Shown here piece by piece: positions 8,907-16,376 of a stretch of 64,000 bases of DNA. The DNA is taken from contig NZ_VSMB01000011.1 of the NCBI RefSeq assembly GCF_009805705.1, positions 98,878-162,877 on the forward strand, written 5' to 3'. Position 1 is the first letter of the stretch, and every line of letters starts with the position of its first letter. A program made the position numbers and the translations under genes. The notes beneath the pieces were generated by a model that had not been told where the DNA came from, searched no databases, and saw nothing but the letters and a program-made list of their open reading frames with translations. The DNA comes from Ruania rhizosphaerae. GTDB lineage: Bacteria > Actinomycetota > Actinomycetes > Actinomycetales > Beutenbergiaceae.

Positions 8907-9007
8907 GGGATCGATACCCCCGCCCCGGCACCGAGTCTGGGATGCGGGATCTCACCCGGCACTTACTGGCACTGATCGGCTCTTGCGGTGTGATTCCGAC
9001 GTATGAG

Positions 9008-9041
9008 GCACATCGCCATCGCATCGCAAGCAATGATGTGC
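9008..9041 (-). terminator. Possible terminator after the aldolase operon
   Basis: GCACATC (9008-9014) pairs with GATGTGC (9035-9041) across a 20-base loop, just downstream of the aldolase stop codon and before the metH promoter. The stem is only seven pairs and lacks a T-run, so this is weak. Confidence 0.3.
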
Positions 9042-9046
9042 AGCGC

Positions 9047-9883
9047 CTACTGGTCCGCGTACCACCGCAGCAGTCGCTCCACCTCGACGCCGATCGCGTC
9101 CAGCCCCGGGCGGAACCACTTCCGGGAGTCGACCAGGTCGGGATTCTCCGCCAGCACCGAGCGGACCTCGCCGGTGAAGATCTTGTTCAGGTGCGTCGAG
9201 ACGTTGATCTTGGTCATGCCCGCCTCGATCGCCGCGCGCATCCCCTCGTCACTCACCCCGGACGAGCCGTGCAGCACCAGCGGCACGTCCACCGCCGCCG
9301 CGATCCGCGCGATCAGCTCCGTGTCCAGCACAGCGCCACGCGTGGTCATCGCGTGCGAGGAACCGACAGCCACGGCCAGCAGGTCCACCCCGGTTTCGGC
9401 CACGAACCAGGCGGCTTCGCCGGGATCGGTGCGCGCGGAGGGGTCGTGCACCCCGTTCTTGCCGCCCACCTCGCCCAGTTCCGCCTCCACGCTGACCCCG
9501 CGCTCGTGCGCAAGCCGCACCACCTCGGCCGTCGTGGCGACGTTCTGCTCGGTCGGCAGCTTGGACCCGTCGTACATGACCGAGGTGAATCCCAGGTCGA
9601 GCGCCTCACGCACCAGATCGACATCGTCAGCGTGGTCCAGGTGCACCACCACGTCCACCGACGCTGCTCTGGCCAGCGCGAGGGTCGCCATCCCGATCGG
9701 CGCCAGCGCCCCGTGGAACGTCACCGCATTCTGGCTGACCTGCAGCACCACCGGGTGGCCCGCGCGTTCGGCAGCGGCCACGAAGGCGGCGCCATGTTCG
9801 AGGTGGACCACGTTGAACGCACCGAGTCCGGTGCGCGCTGCACGGAGGGGGGCGGCAACGGTCGTGAGGTCAGCGAGCGGCAT
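9047..9883 (-). CDS. Class II bisphosphate aldolase (tagatose/fructose type)
   Basis: This zinc-dependent class II aldolase of 278 residues cleaves tagatose- or fructose-1,6-bisphosphate to two trioses. Metal and phosphate motifs are visible: HLDHA (81-85), MYDGS (103-107), GEVGGKNG (137-144), a later SSHAM segment, LHGSSG and KINVSTHL. The open frame extends upstream, but the ATG at 9883 follows GGAG and gives the normal N-terminus. It overlaps the PfkB gene by 14 bases and is last in a four-gene operon behind a DeoR regulator. The size and context (SIS isomerase plus PfkB kinase) favour a GatY/KbaY-like tagatose-1,6-bisphosphate aldolase over a housekeeping FbaA, but substrate is inference. 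Confidence 0.88.
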   Translation of the reverse strand: MPLADLTTVAAPLRAARTGLGAFNVVHLEHGAAFVAAAERAGHPVVLQVSQNAVTFHGALAPIGMATLALARAASVDVVVHLDHADDVDLVREALDLGFTSVMYDGSKLPTEQNVATTAEVVRLAHERGVSVEAELGEVGGKNGVHDPSARTDPGEAAWFVAETGVDLLAVAVGSSHAMTTRGAVLDTELIARIAAAVDVPLVLHGSSGVSDEGMRAAIEAGMTKINVSTHLNKIFTGEVRSVLAENPDLVDSRKWFRPGLDAIGVEVERLLRWYADQ

Positions 9884-10799
9884 CGAGAGGCTCCGTCCGG
9901 ATCGAGGTGCGCATGCGCGCGTAGGCATCGGCGTCGACCGCACCGGCCGTCGGCATGAGCACCGCGGCGGCCGAGAGGGCAACAACATCGGGCAGATGGT
10001 CGGCCAGTGCGGCCCCCTCGGCGCCGGAGGCGACCGCCGCCGCAAGCGCAGCCACGGCGGCATCACCGGCACCCGTCGGGTTACCGCCATTGATCGGCTC
10101 GGGACGCGCCTGCCAGGCACCGTCGGCGGTCACCAGCAGCACACCGTCCGAGCCGCGGGAGACGAGCACGGCACCGGCGCCGCGGCGCAAGAGCTCGCGC
10201 GCCCCGGCGACAGGATCGTCGAGACCCGTCGCGGCCTGCAACTCGAGGTGGTTCGGTTTGAGCACTGTCGGCCCAGCGGACGCGACGGCGAGCAGCGCCG
10301 GACCGGAGGTGTCGGCGATCACCCGTGTTCCCGCATCGACGAGGGCCCGTACGAGGTCGGGCAGGTCCGTCTCGCCGGTGCCTGGCGGGGTGGAGCCGGA
10401 GATCACGACGACGTCACCCGCCCGGGTGCGGGCCTGCACGGTGCGTGAGAGCCGTTCCCAGTCCCGGTGGGCTACCGGGGGCCCTGGTTCGTTGATCAGG
10501 GTCGCCCCGGCCTCGTCCACGATGGTCACGGTGCGGCGCGTCTCTCCCGCTACCAGGGTCCAGTCCTGGTGCACGGGCGAGTGGCTGAGCAGGTGCTCCA
10601 GGTGCTCACCGGTGCTGCCGCCGAGGAAGCCGCCGCAATCCACGTCGTGGCCGAGTGCGGCCAGCACCCGGGCAACATTGATCCCCTTGCCACCGGGAGT
10701 CTCAGTGACGTCGTCGGTGCGGTGTACCTCTCCGATTCGCAGGCGGGTGAGCCGGTAGGTGAGGTCCAAGGCTGGGTTGGGGGTGACGGTATGAATCAT
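9870..10799 (-). CDS. PfkB-family sugar-phosphate kinase (LacC/FruK type)
   Basis: This ribokinase-fold kinase of 309 residues belongs to the LacC/FruK branch, which phosphorylates tagatose-6-phosphate or fructose-1-phosphate. The N-terminal signature TPNPALDLTY, the substrate motif GGKGINVARVL (37-47) and the C-terminal anion-hole/catalytic motif TGAGDAAVA are all present. The start overlaps the ROK kinase stop (ATGA). Followed directly by a class II aldolase, it most simply makes tagatose-1,6-bisphosphate for that enzyme. A 1-phosphofructokinase role is the alternative but no fructose PTS gene is nearby. Confidence 0.87.
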   Translation of the reverse strand: MIHTVTPNPALDLTYRLTRLRIGEVHRTDDVTETPGGKGINVARVLAALGHDVDCGGFLGGSTGEHLEHLLSHSPVHQDWTLVAGETRRTVTIVDEAGATLINEPGPPVAHRDWERLSRTVQARTRAGDVVVISGSTPPGTGETDLPDLVRALVDAGTRVIADTSGPALLAVASAGPTVLKPNHLELQAATGLDDPVAGARELLRRGAGAVLVSRGSDGVLLVTADGAWQARPEPINGGNPTGAGDAAVAALAAAVASGAEGAALADHLPDVVALSAAAVLMPTAGAVDADAYARMRTSIRTEPLDAAR

Positions 10800-11689
10800 C
10801 GGCGCTCCTGTCGCAGCTCAAGGGCCAACGCACCTGCGCCCAGGCATCCCGCCCACGACCCCAGCACAGCAGCACGTAGCGGTGCGCGCAGCTCGGTGGG
10901 GAGGCGCTGCGCCAGCGCAGCACGCAGAGGTTCCAGGACGGCGTCCCCCGCCTCGGCCAGTCCGCCTCCCAGGACGATCGGGACGGGTCCGAGGAGTCCG
11001 GCGGTGTCGGCAAGCAGGTCGGCGAGGGCATCGATCGCGGTACGCACGATCTCGGCGGCCACAGGGTCGCCGGTGGCGAGCCGCTCCAGCACGCCTCGGG
11101 CGCCCGCGCTGACGTCACTCGATCCGGTGGCGGCAGCGTAGCGAGCGGCGAGCGCCGAGGCCGAGGCGATCTGTTCGAACGGGACACGGGCGCCTGGGTG
11201 GTCGGGGTCGGGGATGAGCACCTGCCCCACCTCCCCGGCCCAGCCGGTGCCCCGCACGACCCCGTCGAGCACGAGTGCCGAGGCGATCCCGGTGCCCAGC
11301 GGCATGAACAGCATGTCCCCGGCCGCGCCGGCGCCCCACAGCGATTCGGCCAGGGCACCGGCCCGGACGTCGTGGCCGAGCAGCACCCGTCGCCCGAGTC
11401 TGTGCTCGAGGATCGCCTGGAGCGGCAGGTCCCGCCACCCCAGGTTCGCCGCGAAGGTGACCACACCGGTGCGCTCGTCGATGATGCCCGGATTGACGAC
11501 TCCGATCGCCGGCTCCGGGGTGCGGTCCACCTCTGTTGCGATCACCTCGGCCAGCACGTGCGGATCGCGAGGCGTCGGTACGGTGCGAGTATCAGTCAGG
11601 CTTCCATCACTGGCGACCCGGCCCAGTTTGATGGTCGTACCGCCGATATCCACGCCCAGCGCCGTCGCGGGGCTCACTGCCATACTCAT
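10796..11689 (-). CDS. ROK-family sugar kinase without the zinc motif
   Basis: This ROK-family kinase of 297 residues phosphorylates a hexose or amino sugar at the expense of ATP. The phosphate-binding DIGGT is at 14-18, and EVGQVLI matches the usual E-x-GH region. The CxCGxxGCxE zinc-binding segment that normally follows is absent; the stretch reads PDPDHPGARVPFE instead. A minority of ROK proteins lack this zinc site, so activity is still possible. No DNA-binding domain is present, so it is a kinase, not a repressor. It sits five bases after the SIS gene and overlaps pfkB. In context it probably phosphorylates galactosamine, N-acetylgalactosamine or a related sugar. Confidence 0.83.
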   Translation of the reverse strand: MSMAVSPATALGVDIGGTTIKLGRVASDGSLTDTRTVPTPRDPHVLAEVIATEVDRTPEPAIGVVNPGIIDERTGVVTFAANLGWRDLPLQAILEHRLGRRVLLGHDVRAGALAESLWGAGAAGDMLFMPLGTGIASALVLDGVVRGTGWAGEVGQVLIPDPDHPGARVPFEQIASASALAARYAAATGSSDVSAGARGVLERLATGDPVAAEIVRTAIDALADLLADTAGLLGPVPIVLGGGLAEAGDAVLEPLRAALAQRLPTELRAPLRAAVLGSWAGCLGAGALALELRQERR

Positions 11690-11693
11690 CGCC

Positions 11694-12581
11694 TCAGTCG
11701 AGGATCACGGCGCGCGAGAGGTGCCGTGGGGTATCCGGGTTCAGGTTCCGCGCCTCGGCCCGGGCGACGGCGAGACGATGCAGCAGCACGAGATGAGCAA
11801 GCGGGTCGAGATCGCTGGTGGCCAGGTCGGCCCCCGTGGCGTGCACGTCCTCTGTGAGCCCAGCGGGTGGCTGACCGAACACCCACACCACCCGGCCGGG
11901 CTGGGCGATCGAGATCGGACCGTGCCGGTACTCCATCGCGGGATAGGACTCTGTCCAGGACTGCGAGGATTCACGCAGTTTCAGCGCCGCCTCATGCGCC
12001 AGGCCAATGGTCCAGCCGGTGCCGAGGAAGCTGATCTGGTCCGCCGCCACCCAGTCCGCTTCGATCGGGGCTGCCAGGGCCGTGCGAGCGTCAGCCACTG
12101 CGGCCGCGAGGTCCTCACCCAGGCTGGCGCGCAGGACCAGCAGCACGGTGCTCGCGAATCGGGTCTGCACGACCGAGGACTCATCCGCGCGGTCGAGCAC
12201 GATCTCGTGATCGGCATGGGCGGCGGCAGGTCCCTCACCCACAGCCGTGAGCAGCACGCTGGGAGTAGCCGTGGCGGACAGGAGCTGCACGATCTCGGTG
12301 GTGGTGCCCGAACGGGAGATGGTCACGAGCCGGTCATAGGAGCGTCCGGCAGGAAACTCCGATGCGGTGAAGGCGTCCGTGACCCCGTGGCCGGCGGCCT
12401 CGCGCAACGCGGCGTAGGACTGCGCCATGAACCAGGAGGTGCCGCATCCGACCACGGCGACGCGTTCGCCCTTGGCGGGCAGGCCGACCGAGTCACGGGT
12501 GTGCGCGATCGCCCATTCCCACACCTCGGGCTGGGAGGCGACCTCGACGCTGGTCTGCGACTGCGGTGCTGCGTCTGACAC
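11694..12581 (-). CDS. SIS-domain sugar-phosphate isomerase/deaminase (AgaS-like)
   Basis: This protein has two SIS domains in 295 residues, the architecture of GlmS isomerase halves, AgaS and related aldose-ketose isomerases that act on hexosamine 6-phosphates. Phosphate-binding loops are VGCGTSWFMA (44-53) and ISRSGTTTE (88-96). The C-terminal domain carries ALKLRESS and the YRHGP motif with the likely base. The frame is open to an ATG at 12617, but the GTG at 12581 follows AAGGGG at ideal spacing and leaves room for the promoter and operator. It is first in the operon. An AgaS-type galactosamine-6-phosphate deaminase giving tagatose-6-phosphate would fit the PfkB and aldolase genes downstream; this is inference. 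Confidence 0.82.
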   Translation of the reverse strand: MSDAAPQSQTSVEVASQPEVWEWAIAHTRDSVGLPAKGERVAVVGCGTSWFMAQSYAALREAAGHGVTDAFTASEFPAGRSYDRLVTISRSGTTTEIVQLLSATATPSVLLTAVGEGPAAAHADHEIVLDRADESSVVQTRFASTVLLVLRASLGEDLAAAVADARTALAAPIEADWVAADQISFLGTGWTIGLAHEAALKLRESSQSWTESYPAMEYRHGPISIAQPGRVVWVFGQPPAGLTEDVHATGADLATSDLDPLAHLVLLHRLAVARAEARNLNPDTPRHLSRAVILD

Positions 12582-12606
12582 GGAGAACCCCTTCACTGGT
12601 TGAAAG

Positions 12607-12640
12607 TTTCTGATCATAGTACCCTGTCATCAATCAGAAA
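12607..12640. promoter_or_regulatory. DeoR-type operator and promoter between divergent genes
   Basis: TTTCTGAT (12607-12614) and ATCAGAAA (12633-12640) form a perfect eight-base inverted repeat separated by 18 bases. A TATGAT -10 element on the minus strand (12613-12618) serves the catabolic operon and lies inside the dyad, so a bound DeoR dimer would block it. The spacer is AT-rich relative to the genome. Confidence 0.65.
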
Positions 12641-12656
12641 ACATCAAGGAGGGGCG

Positions 12657-13436
12657 ATGAATCGCGACGACCGTTTGGCCTCGCTGCTGGACATGGTGGT
12701 GGCGCGCGACCACGTGCAAGTCGAAGACGTCGTCTCCGAACTCAGTGTCTCGCCCGCGACGGCTCGGCGCTACCTGGATTCCCTCGCCGCCCAGCAGCTC
12801 GTGGTGCGCACCCGGGGCGGCGCGCGGATGCAACCCTCCTCCGGGGATCTTCCGTTGCGGTACAAGGCGGCGCGCCACAGTGCGCAGAAGGCGAGGATCG
12901 CCGCGGCCGCCGCACACCTCGTCCAGCCTGGTCAGGTGGTGGCGATCAATGGCGGCACCACCACCACCGAGGTCGCCCGCGAACTCGCGGTGCACACCGG
13001 CCTGCGCGACAGTGGCCAGCCCGTCACCGTGGTGACCAACGCCGTCAACATCGCCGGCGAACTCGCCGTCCGCGCGCACCTACGCGTCGTGGTGACTGGA
13101 GGCGTGGTGCGGGCACAAAGCTATGAGCTCACCGGCCCGCTCGCTGACCTCCTGCTCGGGCAGGTCGAGATCGACACACTGTTCCTCGGTGTGAACGGTC
13201 TCGATGCCAACGCGGGAGCGTGTGCTCATGACGACGGCGAAGCCTCGATCGCGGCCTCTCTCGCCGCGCGCTCGGCCCGGGTGGTGGTGGTTGCCGACTC
13301 CTCCAAGCTGGGCCACCGCGCGTTCGCGCGCATCGTCCCGGCAGCGCAGATCGATGCGGTGATCACCGACGACGGGGCCGACCAGTCCGTGGTGACCTCA
13401 CTCCAGCGGGCTGGGATCGACGTCACGCTCGTCTAA
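12657..13436 (+). CDS. DeoR-family transcriptional regulator
   Basis: This is a 259-residue DeoR/GlpR regulator. Residues 1 to about 55 form the winged helix-turn-helix (VEDVVSELSVSPATARRYLD), followed by the RTRGGA hinge and a DeoR C-terminal sensor domain related to sugar-phosphate isomerases, with INGGTTTTEVAREL and VVVTGGVVR. A strong AAGGAGGGG precedes the ATG at 12657; an upstream in-frame start is less likely. It diverges from the SIS/ROK/PfkB/aldolase operon, and the dyad between the two is the likely operator. I infer repression relieved by a sugar phosphate of that pathway. Confidence 0.92.
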   Translation: MNRDDRLASLLDMVVARDHVQVEDVVSELSVSPATARRYLDSLAAQQLVVRTRGGARMQPSSGDLPLRYKAARHSAQKARIAAAAAHLVQPGQVVAINGGTTTTEVARELAVHTGLRDSGQPVTVVTNAVNIAGELAVRAHLRVVVTGGVVRAQSYELTGPLADLLLGQVEIDTLFLGVNGLDANAGACAHDDGEASIAASLAARSARVVVVADSSKLGHRAFARIVPAAQIDAVITDDGADQSVVTSLQRAGIDVTLV

Positions 13437-13461
13437 CAGGCGTCCACCGACCTAGCAGGCC

Positions 13462-13475
13462 CGCCCGGCCGGGCG
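13462..13475. terminator. Possible terminator between convergent genes
   Basis: CGCCC-GGCC-GGGCG forms a short, very GC-rich hairpin between the convergent deoR and exonuclease genes. No T-run is present. Confidence 0.35.
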
Positions 13476-13481
13476 AACCGG

Positions 13482-14462
13482 TCAGCCGCGCAGTACTGCG
13501 AGCAGTCGCTCGACCGATGAATCCAGACCCCAGCGAGAGACCAGGGCCGCCAACGCCTCCGGATCGGCGGGCGCGGGACGCTCGGGCACGCTCCCCGGGC
13601 GGCGCAGGTCGAGCCCACTGCGGTCGATGGCCTCGATGTCACGCGCGACGGCCACCACCCGTGGCGCGACGTCGAGGTAGTCCGCGGCGGCGTTGATCTT
13701 CGCGCGCATCCCGGCAGCGAGCGGGGTGCCGGGATCGGCCGCAGCGGCCCTCACCCCGGCGATGTCGCCGTAGCTGGCCAACAGGGAGGCAGCCGTCTTC
13801 TCCCCGACACCCTTCACGCCGGGCAGACCGTCAGAACTGTCCCCGCGCAGCGTCGCGAAATCGGCATAGCGAGCGGCCGGGACCCCGTACTTCTCCTGCA
13901 CGACGGCATCGGTGAGCACCTCGTGCCGCCCGACCCCGCGGGCGGTGTAGAGGACGCGCACCGGGTGGCTCGGACCACCAGGATCGCTATCACTGCCGTC
14001 GCTGACCAACTGGAACAGGTCCCGGTCCCCGGTCACCACGTCCACGGCCATTCCGGCGTCGGTGGCGAGCGTGCCGATCACGTCGTCCGCCTCGTAGCCA
14101 TCAGCTCCGACCACCGCGATGCCCAGCGCCGCGAGCGTCTCGGCGATGACCGGGACCTGGACCGCCAGCGGATCCGGAACTTCCTCCACGTCGCTGCCCT
14201 CGCGTACCTCCTCGACCACCCGGTGCTCCTTGTAACTGGGCACCAGGTCCACCCGCCACTGCGGGCGCCAGTCGTTGTCCCAGCAGCAGGCGACGTGTGT
14301 GGGCTGATACTGGTCGATCAGCCGGGTGAGGAAGTCCAGCAGCCCGCGCACCGCGTTCACCGGCGTACCGTCCGGGGCGGTGATCGAATCGGGGACACCG
14401 AAGAAGGCGCGGAAGTACAGCGAGGCGGTGTCGAGCAACATCAGCGACTGGCGATCGGTCAT
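13482..14462 (-). CDS. 5'-3' exonuclease (PolA N-domain-like, FEN family)
   Basis: This stand-alone 326-residue homologue of the DNA polymerase I 5'-3' exonuclease domain removes flaps and RNA primers. It carries the acidic metal sites (LLDTASLYFRAF near 9-20, GADGYEADDVIGTLA and TGDRDLFQLV), followed by the helix-hairpin-helix GVKGVGEKTAASLL that grips DNA. Many actinobacteria carry such a gene in addition to polA. It is monocistronic between a convergent deoR and the epimerase gene. Confidence 0.92.
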   Translation of the reverse strand: MTDRQSLMLLDTASLYFRAFFGVPDSITAPDGTPVNAVRGLLDFLTRLIDQYQPTHVACCWDNDWRPQWRVDLVPSYKEHRVVEEVREGSDVEEVPDPLAVQVPVIAETLAALGIAVVGADGYEADDVIGTLATDAGMAVDVVTGDRDLFQLVSDGSDSDPGGPSHPVRVLYTARGVGRHEVLTDAVVQEKYGVPAARYADFATLRGDSSDGLPGVKGVGEKTAASLLASYGDIAGVRAAAADPGTPLAAGMRAKINAAADYLDVAPRVVAVARDIEAIDRSGLDLRRPGSVPERPAPADPEALAALVSRWGLDSSVERLLAVLRG

Positions 14463-14479
14463 ACCGCCTAGCCTGCCCT

Positions 14480-14504
14480 ATCGCGGGCGGCAAGCCCACG
14501 CGAT
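14480..14504 (-). terminator. Hairpin terminator after the epimerase gene
   Basis: ATCGCGGGC pairs with GCCC-A-CGCGAT (one bulged A) around a GGCAA loop, beginning three bases past the epimerase stop. It is GC-rich without a U-tract, the common actinobacterial form. Confidence 0.5.
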
Positions 14505-14506
14505 CG

Positions 14507-15427
14507 TCACTTCCACCACCGCACGGTTTCCTTCAGCCCCTCGGCCAACGGTGTCGGCTCCTGGCCAAGGAGCCCCTCACTGCGGGATGAGTCGACAACG
14601 AACGGGCGGTCGAACATGTAGCCGGTTTCGGCCAACTCACGCATCTCGGAGGAGACCATGCCGAGTGCGCGCATCAGGCCGACCGGGATCGCGCCCGTGC
14701 GCGGCACCGCAACCTCACCGGCCCGGGCCACCTGTGCCACCAGCTCGCGCTGGGTGACCGGCGGCGCGGTCGGGGCGAGCAGGAAGGTGTTCCACAGTTC
14801 TTCCCGGCCTGCCGCCGCGATCATGGCCCGCGTCAGATCGGGTACGTAGGTGAACGAGTGCGGCTGGTCGAGGCTCCCGACGAGCCAGAGCCTCCTACCG
14901 GCCAACACCGTCGGCACCAAGCGCTCCCCCGCATGTGCGGTACGCACCCGCGGGCCGTAGAAGTCCGACGCCGCCACACTCACGGTGGGCGTGGAGTGAG
15001 CACCGCGCGCAGCGAGCAGATCGCTGCGCACGCCGAGCTTGCCTCCGCTCGCCCACCCGTATCCGGACTCGGTCATCGGAGCCTCGACCACGCCGTAGGA
15101 GTACAGACTCTCCGGGAAGACCACGACGGCGCCGACCTCGCCCGCGACGTCCATGACCACCTGCTCGGCGGCGGGCAGCTCAGCCCGCCACGTGGCCGCC
15201 TCATATCGGGAACCATGAATGCAGTGATAGATGCTCACGGCCCCCTCGCACGCCTCCCGGAGCGCGGTGCGGTCTGACGCGTCGACGCGACGACGCTCCA
15301 CCAATGGGTGCTCCGGCCCGGAGCCGGAACGCGTGAGTACCCGCACCCGCTCGCCCGCCTCGGCGAGTTGCAGAGCCAGGGTGGAGCCGACGGGTCCGGC
15401 TCCGGTGACGATGTGGATCGTGGACAT
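14507..15427 (-). CDS. NAD(P)-dependent epimerase/dehydratase-like protein
   Basis: This 306-residue protein of the extended short-chain dehydrogenase (NAD-dependent epimerase) fold begins with a Rossmann motif, VTGAGPVGSTLALQL, a slightly altered GxxGxxG. The SDR active-site region reads FPESLYSYG, with no obvious YxxxK, so classical epimerase chemistry is uncertain and an atypical oxidoreductase or NAD-binding role is possible. The ATG at 15427 follows CAGGAG; the open frame continues upstream into the operator region. It diverges from a TetR regulator, with two regulator-type palindromes between them, so it is probably the direct target of that TetR and may respond to a small-molecule ligand. 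Substrate unknown. Confidence 0.78.
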   Translation of the reverse strand: MSTIHIVTGAGPVGSTLALQLAEAGERVRVLTRSGSGPEHPLVERRRVDASDRTALREACEGAVSIYHCIHGSRYEAATWRAELPAAEQVVMDVAGEVGAVVVFPESLYSYGVVEAPMTESGYGWASGGKLGVRSDLLAARGAHSTPTVSVAASDFYGPRVRTAHAGERLVPTVLAGRRLWLVGSLDQPHSFTYVPDLTRAMIAAAGREELWNTFLLAPTAPPVTQRELVAQVARAGEVAVPRTGAIPVGLMRALGMVSSEMRELAETGYMFDRPFVVDSSRSEGLLGQEPTPLAEGLKETVRWWK

Positions 15428-15454
15428 GACAACTCCTGAGGTCTGAGACAAAGA

Positions 15455-15469
15455 GAGAGCACCGCTCTC
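15455..15469. promoter_or_regulatory. TetR-type operator O1
   Basis: GAGAGC-ACC-GCTCTC is a perfect palindrome 28 bases upstream of the epimerase ATG. The related site at 15503-15515 has the same core AGAGC-N3-GCTCT, supporting both as binding sites of the adjacent TetR-family regulator. Confidence 0.7.
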
Positions 15470-15502
15470 GTTCAATGGTGGCAGGCGTGGAACTCGAAAA
15501 CA

Positions 15503-15515
15503 AGAGCATCGCTCT
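15503..15515. promoter_or_regulatory. TetR-type operator O2
   Basis: AGAGC-ATC-GCTCT repeats the core of O1, with centres 47 bases apart (about 4.5 helical turns). It lies 42 bases before the likely tetR start, so it would mediate autoregulation. Confidence 0.65.
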
Positions 15516-15556
15516 CTTTGGTTGCATGCGCTCTCTCGATGCGCCACGATCGACCG

Positions 15557-16303
15557 ATGAGCCCCACGCCCCGCGAGCGCGCCCGCGCCCAGACCGAACG
15601 CGACATCATCCGGATCGCCCGCGCCCACCTGGCTACCGGTGGTGCCGCGAGCCTGTCGCTACGCGCGGTCGCGCGCGACCTCGGCGTCGTCTCCTCGGCC
15701 GTGTACCGGTACGTGCGCAGCCGGGACGAGTTGCTCACCCTGCTCCTGGTGGAGGGGTACACGGAGTTGGCGGACACCGTCGATGCTGCCCTGGAGCACG
15801 TGGCGGACCAGGACGACCGCACCCGGTTCTACACCCTCGGGAACGCGATGCGGGAGTGGGCGAAAAGTGAACCTGCGATGTACGCCCTGCTCTACGGCAC
15901 CCCGGTCCCGGGCTACGACGCCCCCGGTGAGCAGACCACCGGCCCGGGGACGCGCGTCATCCTCACCTTCGCAGATCTGGTCGAGCAGGCCTATCGCGCC
16001 GGTCGGCTGGCGCCATGGCCGGGCACAACAGCACCGGGTCCGAGTTCAGACTATGACGCCATGCGTCGCGACCTGGTCCTTACCGGCGACGATGCCACCA
16101 TCGGACGCACCTTCCTCGCTTGGCACGCACTCATCGGCGCGGTCACCGCCGAGCTGTTCGGACAGTTCGGACCGGACACCTTCAGTGACCCCGCTGCCCT
16201 GTTCGCCCAGCAGCTGTCGCTCATCGCCGACACTCTCGGACTCGCAGAGGCACCCCTCCCGCCCGAGCAGCCCCAACCAGCCTGCCGACCACCACTCGGT
16301 TGA
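15557..16303 (+). CDS. TetR/AcrR-family transcriptional regulator
   Basis: This is a TetR-family repressor of about 248 residues. The N-terminal helix-turn-helix is clear: ERDIIRIARAHLATGGAASLSLRAVARDLGVVSSAVYRYVRSRDEL in the first 60 residues, which contains the family hallmark of a Tyr-containing recognition helix. The C-terminal ligand domain resembles the TetR_C_13/WHG type found in actinobacteria (residues about 90 to 220). The start at MSPTPRER is chosen by homology; in-frame Met codons 18 and 39 bases upstream are alternatives because no strong ribosome-binding site distinguishes them. It diverges from the epimerase-like gene and the two operators lie between. Confidence 0.88.
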   Translation: MSPTPRERARAQTERDIIRIARAHLATGGAASLSLRAVARDLGVVSSAVYRYVRSRDELLTLLLVEGYTELADTVDAALEHVADQDDRTRFYTLGNAMREWAKSEPAMYALLYGTPVPGYDAPGEQTTGPGTRVILTFADLVEQAYRAGRLAPWPGTTAPGPSSDYDAMRRDLVLTGDDATIGRTFLAWHALIGAVTAELFGQFGPDTFSDPAALFAQQLSLIADTLGLAEAPLPPEQPQPACRPPLG

Positions 16304-16329
16304 CACGGCATCATCGAACACGGGAACCT

Positions 16330-16347
16330 ACCTGACACGTGTTAGGT
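16330..16347. promoter_or_regulatory. LacI-type operator upstream of the GH32 gene
   Basis: An 18-base palindrome with a single mismatched pair, ACCTGACACGTGTTAGGT, is centred on a CG step as LacI-family sites are. It lies 30 bases before the GH32 GTG start. The convergent gene downstream of GH32 encodes a LacI-family regulator, its likely ligand-controlled repressor. Confidence 0.72.
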
Positions 16348-16376
16348 CGCTGATCTCTGACCCTCTGGGAGTACCC

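Noticed and set aside
6663..8975. 770-codon open frame on the plus strand opposite metH
   Set aside because: It is the antisense shadow of a certain metH gene; its composition (His/Gly/Asp-rich repeats) is what high-GC complementary strands give, and no family motif is present.
8895..9046. Possible cobalamin riboswitch before metH
   Set aside because: No B12-box or conserved pairing could be found in the 152 bases, and a -10 element lies six bases before the ATG, leaving no leader.
13482..14462. DNA polymerase I fragment or truncated polA
   Set aside because: The protein is complete at 326 residues with its own stop, and no polymerase domain remnant follows; stand-alone 5'-3' exonucleases of this size are common.
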